Origin: Turritopsis dohrnii
Taxonomy: Eukaryota; Cnidaria; Hydrozoa; Anthoathecata; Oceaniidae
Direction of reading: 5' to 3'
Assembly (NCBI GenBank): GCA_027922465.2
Contig: BQMF02000025.1
Coordinates: forward strand, 1,212,501-1,276,500
Length of the DNA: 64,000 bases
Shown here: piece by piece, positions 32,410 through 44,000 of the stretch
Numbering within the stretch: the first letter of the stretch is position 1
How the letters are laid out: each line of letters starts with the position of its first letter
Notes under the pieces: generated by a model
The model's database searches: none
Seen by the model: the letters and a program-made list of their open reading frames with translations, nothing else
What the model was told of the DNA's origin: nothing
Position numbers and translations under genes: made by a program

Positions 32410-35400
32410 ATGGAATCTATTGTGTCTGTGAACATCAATGGCCTGAATGGCAAACCGAAGAGAGACGCTCTCTTCGCGTGGTTTCGCCATTTGCCCAACG
32501 ATGTGTTACTTATCCAAGAGACTCACTCCACACTACAAACTCCACCCGCTGGGCAAAAGAGTGGAAACCATACGGCCAGTCCGTGTGGGCGTCGCTCACT
32601 AACCGCGAGGCTGGAGTGGCGATATTGACCAAAGCTAGAGTTCAGTTAGTGAGCCCATTTGCCTGCGACGCTTCGGGGCGTTACATTGGGGCTGAACTCG
32701 TGTCTGATGGTGTACGCTACGTCATCATGTCCATCTATGCACCAACTCGTCCTCATTCTAGAGGAACTTTCTTCTCATCACTTTCAAATCTTTTCCCACC
32801 GGACCTTCCAATTGTGCTAGGTGGGGACTTCAACATGATCATAGACCTTAACCTTGACAGAGAAGGTGGAACGAAGTCACCCCTACACACGGGAGGATCC
32901 GGTGAACTAAACCTTCTCCTGGGACAGTTAAGGCTGCTTGACACCTGACGGAAATTACATCCACGCCAGGCAGGGTTTTACGAGACAGTGACGTCCAGAA
33001 TAAATAGGATTTACATCTCGAAAAATATAAAATCATCCCTCAACAAAGCAGATATAATACAACATCGCCTAAGTGACCACCACATGACAACTATCCAACT
33101 AACACCAGTAACACAGGAAAAACGTGGAATATGGAATCTTAACACGTCGATGTTGAAAAATCCCAATTACGATCAAAACATAAGACAATTCTGGACTCAC
33201 TGCAGGTCACAAAAACAGGAATGTCAAGACTTACTCTCATGGTGGGAAGTAGGGAAAGCCTACATCAAAAGCATTTCGATTGACCAATGCACCACCATGA
33301 GACAGGAAATAAAAAGAAAACTTAGTGAACTCTTAGATCAACTGGCCTCAGAACCACAAAAAGACACAATCGCCGTCCAAGCAGAGATTATTTCTCAATT
33401 CCGGAGTACGGACAAGATGTCGGATAACCTCTATCGAAGAAGGCGAAACACCATCTCGAGCCTTCTTCGCGGCGGAGAGCTTACAGCAAAAAAAGAAAAC
33501 CATCACCTCCCAAAAAACCCAAAATGGTAGAATCACCAACAACGATGACATACTAAGAACAACCCAAGAATTCTACCAAAAGCTCTTCGCCGACGAACCC
33601 ATATCAAGAGAAGCACAAACCGACATCTTGAGCAGAATCCCCAAACGTCTGGAGGGAGAGGACACACAACACCTCAGCTCCCCCCTCACCCAGGATGAAC
33701 TCAAAGCAAGCCTGGACCAAATGGACAACTCCAAATCCCCTGATCCAGATGGTCTCCCCAAAGAGTTTTATGCCCACTTCTGGGACATCCTGGAGGACTT
33801 AACCAACACCCTCAATGCAGCCATCACCGGTCAAAAGAACCTGAGCCAATCCTCCAAAATGGTGATCATCACCATGCTCCCCAAAAAAGGAGATTTGGAG
33901 GACGTCAGGAACTGGAGACCGATCTCATTACTTAACGTAGATTACAAAATACTATCCAAAACTCTGACAACTAGACTCAAACCCACCCTCCAGACGATAA
34001 TCGGACAAGATCAAACATGCTCCGTACCCGGAAGAGAGATATTTCACAACTTCCTCCTCCTTAGGGATACAATACACCTAACAAGAACCAAAGGACAAAA
34101 GGCCTTTCTCTTATCATCCGACCAAGAGAAGGCGTTCGACAGAGTCGACAGGGAATTCCTGCTCGAAATCCTCAAGGCATTCGGGTACCCTGAAGACTTT
34201 GTCGACATCATAACCCTTCTCCTAACCAACACATCCGCGCGTACCACCAACAATGGTTTTGTCTCTTCCACATTCCCCCAACATAAAGGACTAAGGCATC
34301 TCCCATCTCCCATCTCCTTCTCCCTCTGTGTCATTCAATCCGAAGTTCTAGCCATACTACTAGAACAAACCGACATCCAAGGATTGAAAATTCCAGGAAG
34401 AGCAAAACCAAACCTACTCTCCCAATACGCGGATGATACCACCACACTTCTATCTGACCCAACCCACATCCCACAGGTCATACAAACATTTGAATGGTAT
34501 GGCCTGGCAACACAAGCAAAACTCAACCTTTCTAAGACACAGACCTTTGCCTCATTACCACCTGAACCTTTCACATTACCTAATGGTATACAATGGACAT
34601 GGGAAATTAAAATCCTGGGGTGTCCTTTTCACCAATGATGGAGTCGGAGCGTCACAGCTGAATTGGACCAAAGCGGTAACCTCATGCGAAGTGAAACTAA
34701 GGTCCATCCAGCATAGACACCTCTCCATCAAAGGTAAAGTCACCCTGTGTTCAGCAAACTAATCCACTTGTATACCATATTCCCTCCTCCCATGTGGATC
34801 ACCAAAAATTACGCTCACTAATACAATCAACTCTGATTGGAACGACAACATCACCACTACCCTTTCACATGTACTCTCTGCCTAGAGAACAGGGAGGCCC
34901 AGGACTCCTCCACCCCAAAGGCACTCCCTGGCAATAGCAATAAAGAGAGTACATGACCTCTTCACATCAACCTCGAACCACCCCTGGTATGCTACCTGAT
35001 GTATCATACCTATGCCAGACTTTCACCGGAATGGAAAGCGTCCATGGACAATACCAGGCCGAAATCACTCCAACCCAAACCAACCTTCTACCCCAAAGCT
35101 GAGGCCATAGAGAAAGCCTCGCCGAAAAATAAAACACCAACGGTGAAGAACATCTCAAAAACTCTTTCTCCCCCAATGCAGAAAACAAGAGGGGAAATAG
35201 TGTGGGAAAGGAGACTTCCACCAAAACGGCAAGTCTAATCTCTTTAAGGGATGCTGTGTTCCCAATACCTATGACACCATCTTCAAAGCCCTCCATGATA
35301 TACTCCCAACCAATGTCAAACTAAACAGTTGGAGGCGCTATAAGGTGAACACAGCAATTGGCTGTAAAGCCTGCGTTACAATAAGTCTCCTCTTAATCTT

Positions 35401-35600
35401 CTTATCTTTACCATCTTGAACGTGGCAATAGATGGAATATGGAAGCATAGAAACGCTATCAAATACGACGGGTAACCACCGGATGACACGAGACGAGAAC
35501 TGACTATCGTGTTACAAGTGAAATATTGCCAGGCACTGAGGGAAGGCAAGGTAGCAAGCTGCCTTTGCTCATCCCAGTGTAGTGTGTGTGAGGAGAGATG
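32410..35600 (+). pseudogene. LINE ORF2: APE endonuclease, reverse transcriptase, zinc tail
   Basis: ATG 32410: VSVNINGLNGKPKRDALFAW, LLIQETHST (catalytic Glu), then shifted frame AGVAILTKARVQLVSPF, MSIYAPTRPHSRG and VLGGDFNMIID (endonuclease). A one-base change near 32948 leads to TSRINRIYISKNI...LSDHHMTTI (SDH motif). RT: NSKSPDPDGLPKEFYAHFW, NWRPISLLNVDYKILSKTL, SDQEKAFDRVDREFL and QYADDTTTLLSD (catalytic YADD), 33628-34638. The expected GxxQGDPLSP-type motif reads HKGLRHLPSPIS, a damaged version. The C-terminal part has LYDTIFKALHD-like sequence and CKAC. Multiple frameshifts. Confidence 0.75.
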
Positions 35601-37557
35601 AGAACCTTTCCTTCTCCCTGCCATTATAAAGGCCAGAAAACCTGAACAATCAAAGAAAACTGATTTAGACACCTATAGCCTCAATCTCACACTAAAAAGA
35701 GGCTAACAAATACAATCTCACCCCAAATGATGGTAGGCCATGCTTGGACCACAAATAGCCATAAACAAAACAAAAAAAACCAAAAAAACTTAAGGAAACG
35801 TCCTATTTCGGCAGAAACGAGGCTCAAAGACACAGATAAATTCAAACGTTTTTCTCTGTAATACGAAGATGTAGATCTACTCCGGAAATCTATTGTTAAA
35901 TCAAATAATTCCTTTGTTCTCAAGAAGAAAAAATAATCTTTCAGAATAGAGAGAAATTATTCTTTTAAAAACGACGAGAGTGAAAACCTAAGATTTCTGG
36001 CGAACCAACAGGCGTTTTCAAAAACGTTTTTCAAAGGCGTTTTCTTCGCAGGAAGTTTACAAATTGGCCAAAGAATCCTTTAAGCCAAAAACCAGCTCTC
36101 AACAACCATTTTAAAAAAATGGCAAAAATTCCCGTTTTGCCACAAAACTTGGCAAGGAGGTTCAAAAAGCCAAGATGAAACACCCTGCGAAGTTTCCACA
36201 TCAGAAACAAACCCTAAATGTTAAAACGGCACCTTTAAAAAATGCCGAAAATGTACATTATAACGAAAAGAGGATCGAAAATTCCCGCCAAAACTCCCGT
36301 ATACTGCGGAATTCGATCCACTTAAACAAACACTAACATATATTAAAAGATATACTTGTGGAAGTCATAAACGCATCAAACCCAGACCTAAAAACAAAGA
36401 AAATAGATCCGAAACATTCGTCCACATTTTCGTTCACACTCTCACGACCCCGGTACAAAATACATTGTCCAAATTTTTTGGGATGGCAATTTAATGCCGT
36501 CATAAAATCTAAAAAAAATCTTGAATAGTGGCACTTACTGAGATAGTCATCAACGCCTTCGAATGTTGAGAGGCACAGGTGTAGTAAAATATGACCCCTG
36601 ACCCCCGTGCTGTACGCTTTTGATCAAACCCTAACCCTAACCCTGTTAGGGATTTTTCCAAGCACTTTATGCTACCACCGTTTTTGTTTCCAAAGATTGA
36701 GTTTCTGCTATGTTTACAAGTGCACTTAGTTGCACTATGTTTACAAGTGCACGGCGCCCCCATGTTGGGCGTCGAGGGGCCGAAAATTTTTCATTTTTGA
36801 AATCTCTAGATTGCAGGAAACTTAACTGTAGAGGCATTATTAGGGCCAGTTATATTAAGTCTTCCCATGACAAATAATTATAAATCAGAAACTCATCACA
36901 AACAAAATAAACTCGACGAATACAAGAGAAAGGACGTGATTGGATCTTTCGCTAATGTAAACGTAGCTTAATTAATAACCAGAATTTATAACAATGAAAA
37001 CTCAATGTGATGGATGTATAATGACAGGTAGCACGCGTTAGTGTTTAATAATGAACTGATTACCTGGTTCTTATTCAAAGCGATTAATGTAAAGCAGAAA
37101 AGCGATTCATGTGAAGCGGAAAAGCGATTAAGTGCTTCAAATCGCTTTTTCGCTTGTTATCATTTTCCCATAAACCGTCACTATTATAAAAAATGTATAC
37201 AAGATTGAGTTTTGAAACTCAATTAAAGATGAGTTTTTACCGCCGTATAACGGCGGTAGAAAATGCTTGGAAAAATCTTTGCCTAACTACCCCAACAATA
37301 ACAAAGAAAATCTAGCAAGTCATAAGCGTAAACCACGAGGGGGTCAAAATCTAAGGGGTCATTATTTTCTACCACAGACTACTACTGAAATGGATCCCGT
37401 AAAGATGCAGTCACTTAGTTTAATTTTTTTATTCTTTATAAATGGTAAGTTGAATAGTGCTCGTATTTTTTTTCATGAAAATTGTTATTGCTTTACTGTT
37501 TTACCATAGTTTGGTCATCATTTTAGAAAATAACTGCCAGCAAATATATAATTATAA
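35601..37557. other. no gene seen; contains a telomere-like motif
   Basis: AT-rich DNA. At 36628-36650 there is CCCTAACCCTAACCCTGTTA, close to the animal telomere repeat. At 37085-37150 AGCGATTAAGTG-like words are repeated. No coding frame can be supported. Confidence 0.4.
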
Positions 37558-37668
37558 GGTGCTATTTCCTTTTCGCACCTCCCCCCCACTCTCCGTCCAG
37601 GGTCAGGGTTAGGATTAGGGTTATTTTTATCTCCGTGATGAAGAGCAAACTAGTAAAAAAATATGGCA

Positions 37669-37709
<41 letters not shown>

Positions 37710-37728
37710 GCGAAAAGGAAATAGCGCC
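37558..37728. mobile_element. 171-bp MITE with 37-G run, TAA target duplication
   Basis: Inverted ends GGTGCTATTTCCTTTTCGCA / GGCGCTATTTCCTTTTCGCA, TAA on both sides. The interior holds GGGTCAGGGTTAGGATTAGGG (telomere-like) and an unbroken run of 37 G (37672-37708) before the right end. Confidence 0.75.
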
Positions 37729-38605
37729 TAATTATTATATTAAAAACACATGTTAGAATTTATTAAAAATATACAAAGCTTTTCATAAGAACAGGCTTAC
37801 ATTATCAAGTCATCTAACTTGATAATGTTTAAATATTTAATCATTTAATCTCCTCTTCTAGCTTGTTTCTCGTAGTGGTTGTTTAATTCCATTTTTGATT
37901 TTTAATTTCAATGTATAGTTTAATTTAAAAATATCAAATTATGCAACACATAGCTAATTAGCATTTCCAGACCAAAAAATCAAATTTGTCAAAAAGCTAT
38001 GAAACTATGTTCATTGGATAGATCTTTTCAAGAGAAAAAAATGAGGGGTCATACACCTCTCAACGATAAGCCGTTCCGAAGTTATCCAAAACATTGGATT
38101 TTTTCTTGAAAATAAGGTTAAAAAATGTTGTTATAACTTTTTAGCACTTCATAATTTGGACTTAATATTTTCAGCCATTTACTACAAAAAGCAATATTTG
38201 TTTAACAGGATTTCCCCCATGGCAACAACACATAAAATAGGGTTAAAACAAGAATTAACAAGCAGAAGCTCCAAAAAACATATACTTTACTACTTCAAAT
38301 TAAGGTGGAGCAAAGAAACGTTACGTTTGCAGAACCAAATTACATATTACTTCAAGGTTTACCCCAAATTTTCCTTAGCAACGGTGTAAAATCAAGACAA
38401 AATGCACATATCAAGTAGTTACAACAAAAGAAATGGGGCAACTGACAACTTTTGACTCCGATTAAACAGAAAATAAGTAAATATGGCGTGTGGTGCTTAT
38501 ACATTCTAGTGAATTTCAAGATTTACCCCAAATTTTCCCTAGCAACATGGTAAAATCAAGAGAAGACAAACAAGACGTATCATGAAAACATGTATTATAT
38601 AAATA
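37729..38605. other. no gene seen
   Basis: AT-rich DNA with short runs similar to each other (TTTACCCCAAATTTTCC at about 38359 and 38524); no coding frame supported. Confidence 0.35.
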
Positions 38606-39429
38606 CTAGCCGCCAAGGCGGCGGTGCTCGCCGCCCATGTGCACCTCTGTGTCACTATCAATAAACGTCAAATTTCCTTATAAACGGCTGGTACAACTTG
38701 TGTTCAACCAGAAGCAGATTCGAAGTCATAACCTCTGGTAAAACCAATCTTTTATCAGTGTAACAATACACTCAAAACGTATAGAGAGAAAACTTCAACT
38801 TTTTATTAACTTTTTGTTTTAAAAAAGTTGCGCGCTCTAACATGGGTGCTATCAAACGTAAGGGGGAAATGGTTTCTCCTCTTAAAAAGATCACACAGGA
38901 GGAGAGAAAAAAGGCACGTGCTAAATGAATAAATAAAATAAAAAAACGTTCGATCAGAACGCTTTAAAAGAAGAAATTAATTTATTAAAAGAAAAGCAAA
39001 AAAAAAATATGATATGATATTTTTTTTACCTATCGGTTTTTAAACATTTTGATTGCTCGAAAAAAAAGTTTACCCGTCTCAGACAGTCAGGCAAGGATAT
39101 GTTAGGATACACTGGCAAACATGCTGCCACGTTCTGCCACTGCTGCTTTTTGTCCAAACTGTTTAATCAGTTAGTTTCTTTGTATTTAGTTGATGTATTG
39201 TTTTCAAAGCCAGCGTAGTCAACGTAGTCCTTGGAATATAAAACTAGCAATAATAATAAAAACAAAACGTTGTTCTTATTAGTTCATCAGCCACAAAAAG
39301 TCACGTTCGATTGGGGTTGCAATGTATTTGCTTCGAACTCACGTCGCACACAAAAAAAGAAATAATTTCGCTCACAACTTAATCTACCATTTTGCGTGAC
39401 AGACGGAGAATCGGCTATTAATATATAGA
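38606..39429 (-). mobile_element. non-autonomous Helitron, copy B
   Basis: Minus strand: 5' end TCTATATATTAATAGCCG at 39429, 3' hairpin-CTAG at 38606. Host A precedes CTAG on the plus strand. Its 5' end is directly joined to the 3' end of copy C. The interior is non-coding. It lacks the tetranucleotide microsatellite seen in the other copies. Confidence 0.8.
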
Positions 39430-40352
39430 CTAGCCGCCAAGGCGGCGTCGCTCGCCGCCCATGTGTACCTGCTCTGTGTCACCCCGGAGACCCCAATAAA
39501 CCTCATATTTCCTTAAAAACGGCTTGTACAACTTGTGTTCAGCCAGAGGCAAATTCGAAATCAAATAACAAATATCGGTTTAAACAAATGGTTCCAAAAA
39601 ACCCAAATTTCGTCCCAAATGATGTGCTATTTATTTACTTTTTAAAACCAATCGTTTTTCACTTTAACATTTACACTCAAAAGGTAGAGAGAAAAAACTT
39701 GAACTTATTATTAGCTTGTGTTTTAAAAAAGTTACGCACTCTAACATGGGTGCTATCAAACAGGGCGAAAATGGTTTCTCTTCTTAAAAAGATCACAAGG
39801 GAGGAGAAAGAATGGCACGTGCTAATGAATAAACTGAATAAAAGAAACGTTCGATCAGAAGCGCTTAACAATTAAAAGAAATTAAATTATTAAAAGAAAA
39901 GCAAAAATATATTTTGTTTCATGATACTCTTTTTTACCTATCGGTTTTTAAGCATTTTGATTGCTCGAAAAAAAAGTTCACCTGTCTCAGGCAGTCAAGC
40001 AAGTGTTAGGATACACTGGCAAACCGAACATGCTGCCACGTTCTGCCACTGTTGCTTTTTGTCCAAAATGTTTAATCAGTTAGTTTCTTTGTATTTAGTT
40101 GATGTATTGTTTTCAAAGCCAAGTCAACGGTGGTCCTTGGAATATAAAACTAACAATAATAAAAACAAAACGTTGTTCCTATTAGTTCATCAGCCAAAAA
40201 AAGTCACGTTCGATTGGGGTTGCAATGTATTTGCTTCGAACTCACGTCGCACACAAAAAAAGAAATAATTTCGCTCACAACTCAATCTACCATTTTGCGT
40301 GACTTACAAACAAACAGACAGACAGACAGAGAATCGGCTATTAATATATAGA
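39430..40352 (-). mobile_element. non-autonomous Helitron, copy C
   Basis: Same family and strand as B, head to tail with it with no base between them (39429/39430). The 5' end at 40352 is followed by host T. Contains an AACAGACAGACAGA-type microsatellite near the 5' end and an extra ~90 bp around 39550-39660 also present in copy E. Confidence 0.8.
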
Positions 40353-41062
40353 TTATTATATCAAAATCGACACTTTCATTAGTTTCTGTTTTTCATTGGG
40401 CAAACTGACTAATAGACATAAATAATCATTGATATCACATCTGGGACTACAGACAATAAACAGTTAAAAAAATTGGTTCGGGCCACCAAAATTTTTGAAA
40501 ACCAGTGTTGTGGTGGCCCGACTGGACAGGCAGAAAAAGATTTGAGTTTTATAATGTTTGTCTTTGCAATTTCAGCTCTTTTTTTCTATGAAATTGTAGA
40601 GTGTTATTGAATATCAGGCCATTAAAATTTCCTTCGAGCCACCAAAAACTCTAAAACCAATGATGTCAATGGCCTGGCGTGGCACCCAGGTAAAATCTTA
40701 AGATTAGACACTGATGTCATTTTATTAGACAAGACAACAACAAATCAAAGATTTATAAATGTACCTTCCTTACCTTATCCCAGAAACCTATGTATTATTA
40801 TTATAAAATAACCTGTTATTTTGTATCACTGTAGGGTTATATTATAAAAAGAAATTTGGTCCAAAATGACTTTTTACATCAAATTTTAAAAAATGCATTA
40901 TAAATTACACTATGTGCTAATAATACAGTTGTAATTAGAAAAAAGCCCTCAGATTGTTATATCAAGGATATTGGAGTGTTTTTTGTATTTTGTTTCATAA
41001 AAACCTTGACCAGGGTTACATTAAGTGGTCCCATTACTTTATACCCTTATAAAATTATTTAG
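40353..41062. other. receptor upstream/intron DNA; no exon found
   Basis: Presumed intron or 5' flank of the receptor gene. A 10-bp perfect inverted repeat (CGGGCCACCA 40479-40488 / TGGTGGCCCG 40511-40520) lies within a short repeat that recurs, diverged, near 40640. No signal-peptide exon was recognised. Confidence 0.4.
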
Positions 41063-44000
41063 GCCTGTCTGCTTTACAATGCTACCATTTTGGTGAAAGA
41101 GAAAGTTGTCGTGACAATCATTGCAAGCAAAACTGCTCATATACAACAAAAGACTTGTCAGCATGTCAGATAATTTACGAAAGAAACACTTCAAATAGCC
41201 TGTATGTAAGGCATGCAAGCTGTTGGAGTTGGAGTCAGTGTTCTGTAAAAAACAGCAGTTGTGTGTTACGACCTGATGGTCCCAATTTGTTCTCATGTTG
41301 CTGCAAAACAGACCTCTGCAATGTCCCCGAAAAAGTAATAATTGACGAAAAAATCTTGGTACGTACTACATCCACTGAAGGTAAGCTTCTTTATGACCTT
41401 GTTTTACCACTACAGTACCGTTCGCATGAAACTTTACATGTACATGAGATTTACGACTTCATGTAACATCTCATGTTTACACAAAGAATGTTCATGTGTC
41501 CATTCTTATCACACAAAGTTAAATAATTTTTATTGTTATTCCAACTGCGTGTTTAATAATCGAACTCATGTGCATTCTTTTGCTCGATCACGAAATATGC
41601 GTGTGATAATTTGCATGTACATGTAAAGTTTCATCTGAACGGTACTGTACATATCAAAAGTTATTTTCAACTCAATTTTTTGACAATAACTATGACTGTA
41701 ACTTGAAAAATACTTACGCTTATCTGTTTAGTCATTATAATTGAATAAGTCAGAGTTTATCATGTCATGAACATGAAATGAAATGACACTTTGAATATCA
41801 CCAGGGAACTCATGCAGATTGATGATGATTATGGGAATAAAACCAAAATGCCAATAGCTAGAATTAGAAATTAGATTGAATTAAAACATGGTATTTTTTT
41901 GACGATAACTTCTCTAAACAAACTGATGATGTCGCGATGGGTGGACCAACATCCTCTGTGGTGGCAGAAATATGTATGCAGGCTCAACAGCTTTAACGAC
42001 TGCAGATCATGCACCTAGAGTTTGGAATCTGACCTGAACTGGTTTTTATTTTTGGTCTTTTTCACCTTGAATTGTTCTTATTTTGTTTTTACATAATTGC
42101 AACACAGTTTCACAGTGTGTATTTAGTGCTGTTAGTTTATTCAGTTAAAGTAAGAATTTTTTTCTTTTTTAGTGAGGAAACCTTCTGACTCAATTTCCCC
42201 TTCAAAGGTGGTGTGGATTTGTTTTGCTGTTTGCCTGCCATTGATTGCTGCAATTGCAATTCCTTGTTTTTGGAGACTACATAAAAAAAATAAAGAAAAT
42301 AGAAGGAATATTCAAGACAATATTCAAACTAGTCCCCCTGTTCAATCAAGATTCATTCAGTTCCACGAAGAAATTTCGAGGGGGAAGTACAGTTCTGTTT
42401 GGAGGGGAACGTATGAGCACAAACAAGTTGCAGTAAAAATACTTTTACCGAATGAACGGGATTTGTGGGAAACGGAACGTTCTATCTATTGTGATAACCA
42501 GTTGTGGCATGAAAATATATTAAGGTTCCACTCAGCTGAAAAACGCTGCGAACTAGGCCGTGATCAATACTGGGTCATAACAGAATTCCACCAGAAAGGG
42601 TCTTTAGCGGACTACTTGTCAGCTTCTGTCCTGGATTATAATGACTTATTGAAAATACTGTTATCAATTGTTTCTGGGTTGGCGTATCTTCATGAAGATG
42701 AACCATCTGGAGTGCCGCCTAAACCACCTATTGCGCACCGTGACTTCAAAAGTCGTAATGTGCTTGTAAAATCTGATGGCAGTTGCTGTATAGGGGATTT
42801 TGGACTTGCTTGTTCATTTTTTTATGGACATGAAAGTGAAGAGTCAAAGTTACAGGTATCATGATAACAATTTCAAATTTGTATATTAAAAAGGATCTTT
42901 AGAGTGCTTGGGGTTTTTCCCTTGATTAAAAACTCGTAGTAAACTGGAAATATGATTTTTGAGAAGTTAACAGGGTAGCTCTACAATCACACTTTTTATT
43001 GCCTCACATAAATATTCCAACTCGTGTAACTCTAACCTCTAAGACTCTAATTGATAATATTTTTATGTCTCATTTTTTATCAATTAATTCAATCTCTGGA
43101 AAACTTCATCCGTTTCTGATCATCTTCCCCAATTTTTAATAACTTATAGTGATGTAATTAAAAACAATGATAAGAATCAAAACAACTTTTATAGAGATTG
43201 GAATAAATTGGATACTGTAGGATTTAAAAAAGATTTCACTGACTTAGATTGGGATAATTTGTTTTTAACTGTAAGCAAGATGCCCTAACAGGCAAAAGGA
43301 TTTCTGCGAAATATGCTGAAGTATGAAAAATAAAAGACCATATATGACATACTTGAAATTTGAAAAGGTTACACGATTTGCAAAATAAAACATATACAAT
43401 TCTAATGTACTCCCCAGGACATTTTATCAAAGGACAATTGGCACTATGTGAAACTTATAATGTATACACAGCCAATAAACTGGATTACATCTGAATGAAA
43501 TAAAATATTCTTTATTTTGTTAGTACGAAATAATATCAAGGATGTATTGACTCATAAACTCTCAAAGTTCTGAATTTGATACTTGGTGTTAATTTTCCTA
43601 GTAGACTTCCAAATTTTCAAGCACAAAAAAGCTCGCAAATTTTTTCACGCAAATCACATCCACATAGACCAAAATCAACATATAACCGAAATCAGAAATT
43701 TCTGTTTTAGTTTGATTAGCAATATGGCATGCATTTACAAATATTCTTGATCTAAGTTGACATTCATATCCTGTTTATAAAAATTCTTTAAGAAATTCGA
43801 AAAATCAGTTGAAGGATTTTTAAAACATAAAATTACATTTCTGATTTTGTATGCACCCCAGGACATTGCAAAAGTGCAATTGACACTACATGAAACAATA
43901 ATGTACATATACACCATCGATAAACTTAATTAAATCTGAATGACATAAAACATCCTTTATTTTGGAATAGAATAGAATAGAATAATATTTATTCGTCAAA

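Larger units (their letters stand above)
29690..35600 (+). mobile_element. L1/Tx1-type LINE copy 2, near full length, interrupted
   Basis: Plus strand and head-to-head with copy 1. ORF1 starts near 29700, is split by the THAP/SWIM element (30368-31792) and ends at 32381. ORF2 follows from ATG 32410 to about 35600, with APE endonuclease, reverse transcriptase and C-terminal zinc region. At least four frame breaks are present, so the copy is dead. C-terminal words (TIFKALHDILPTNVKLNSWR) match copy 1. Confidence 0.75.
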
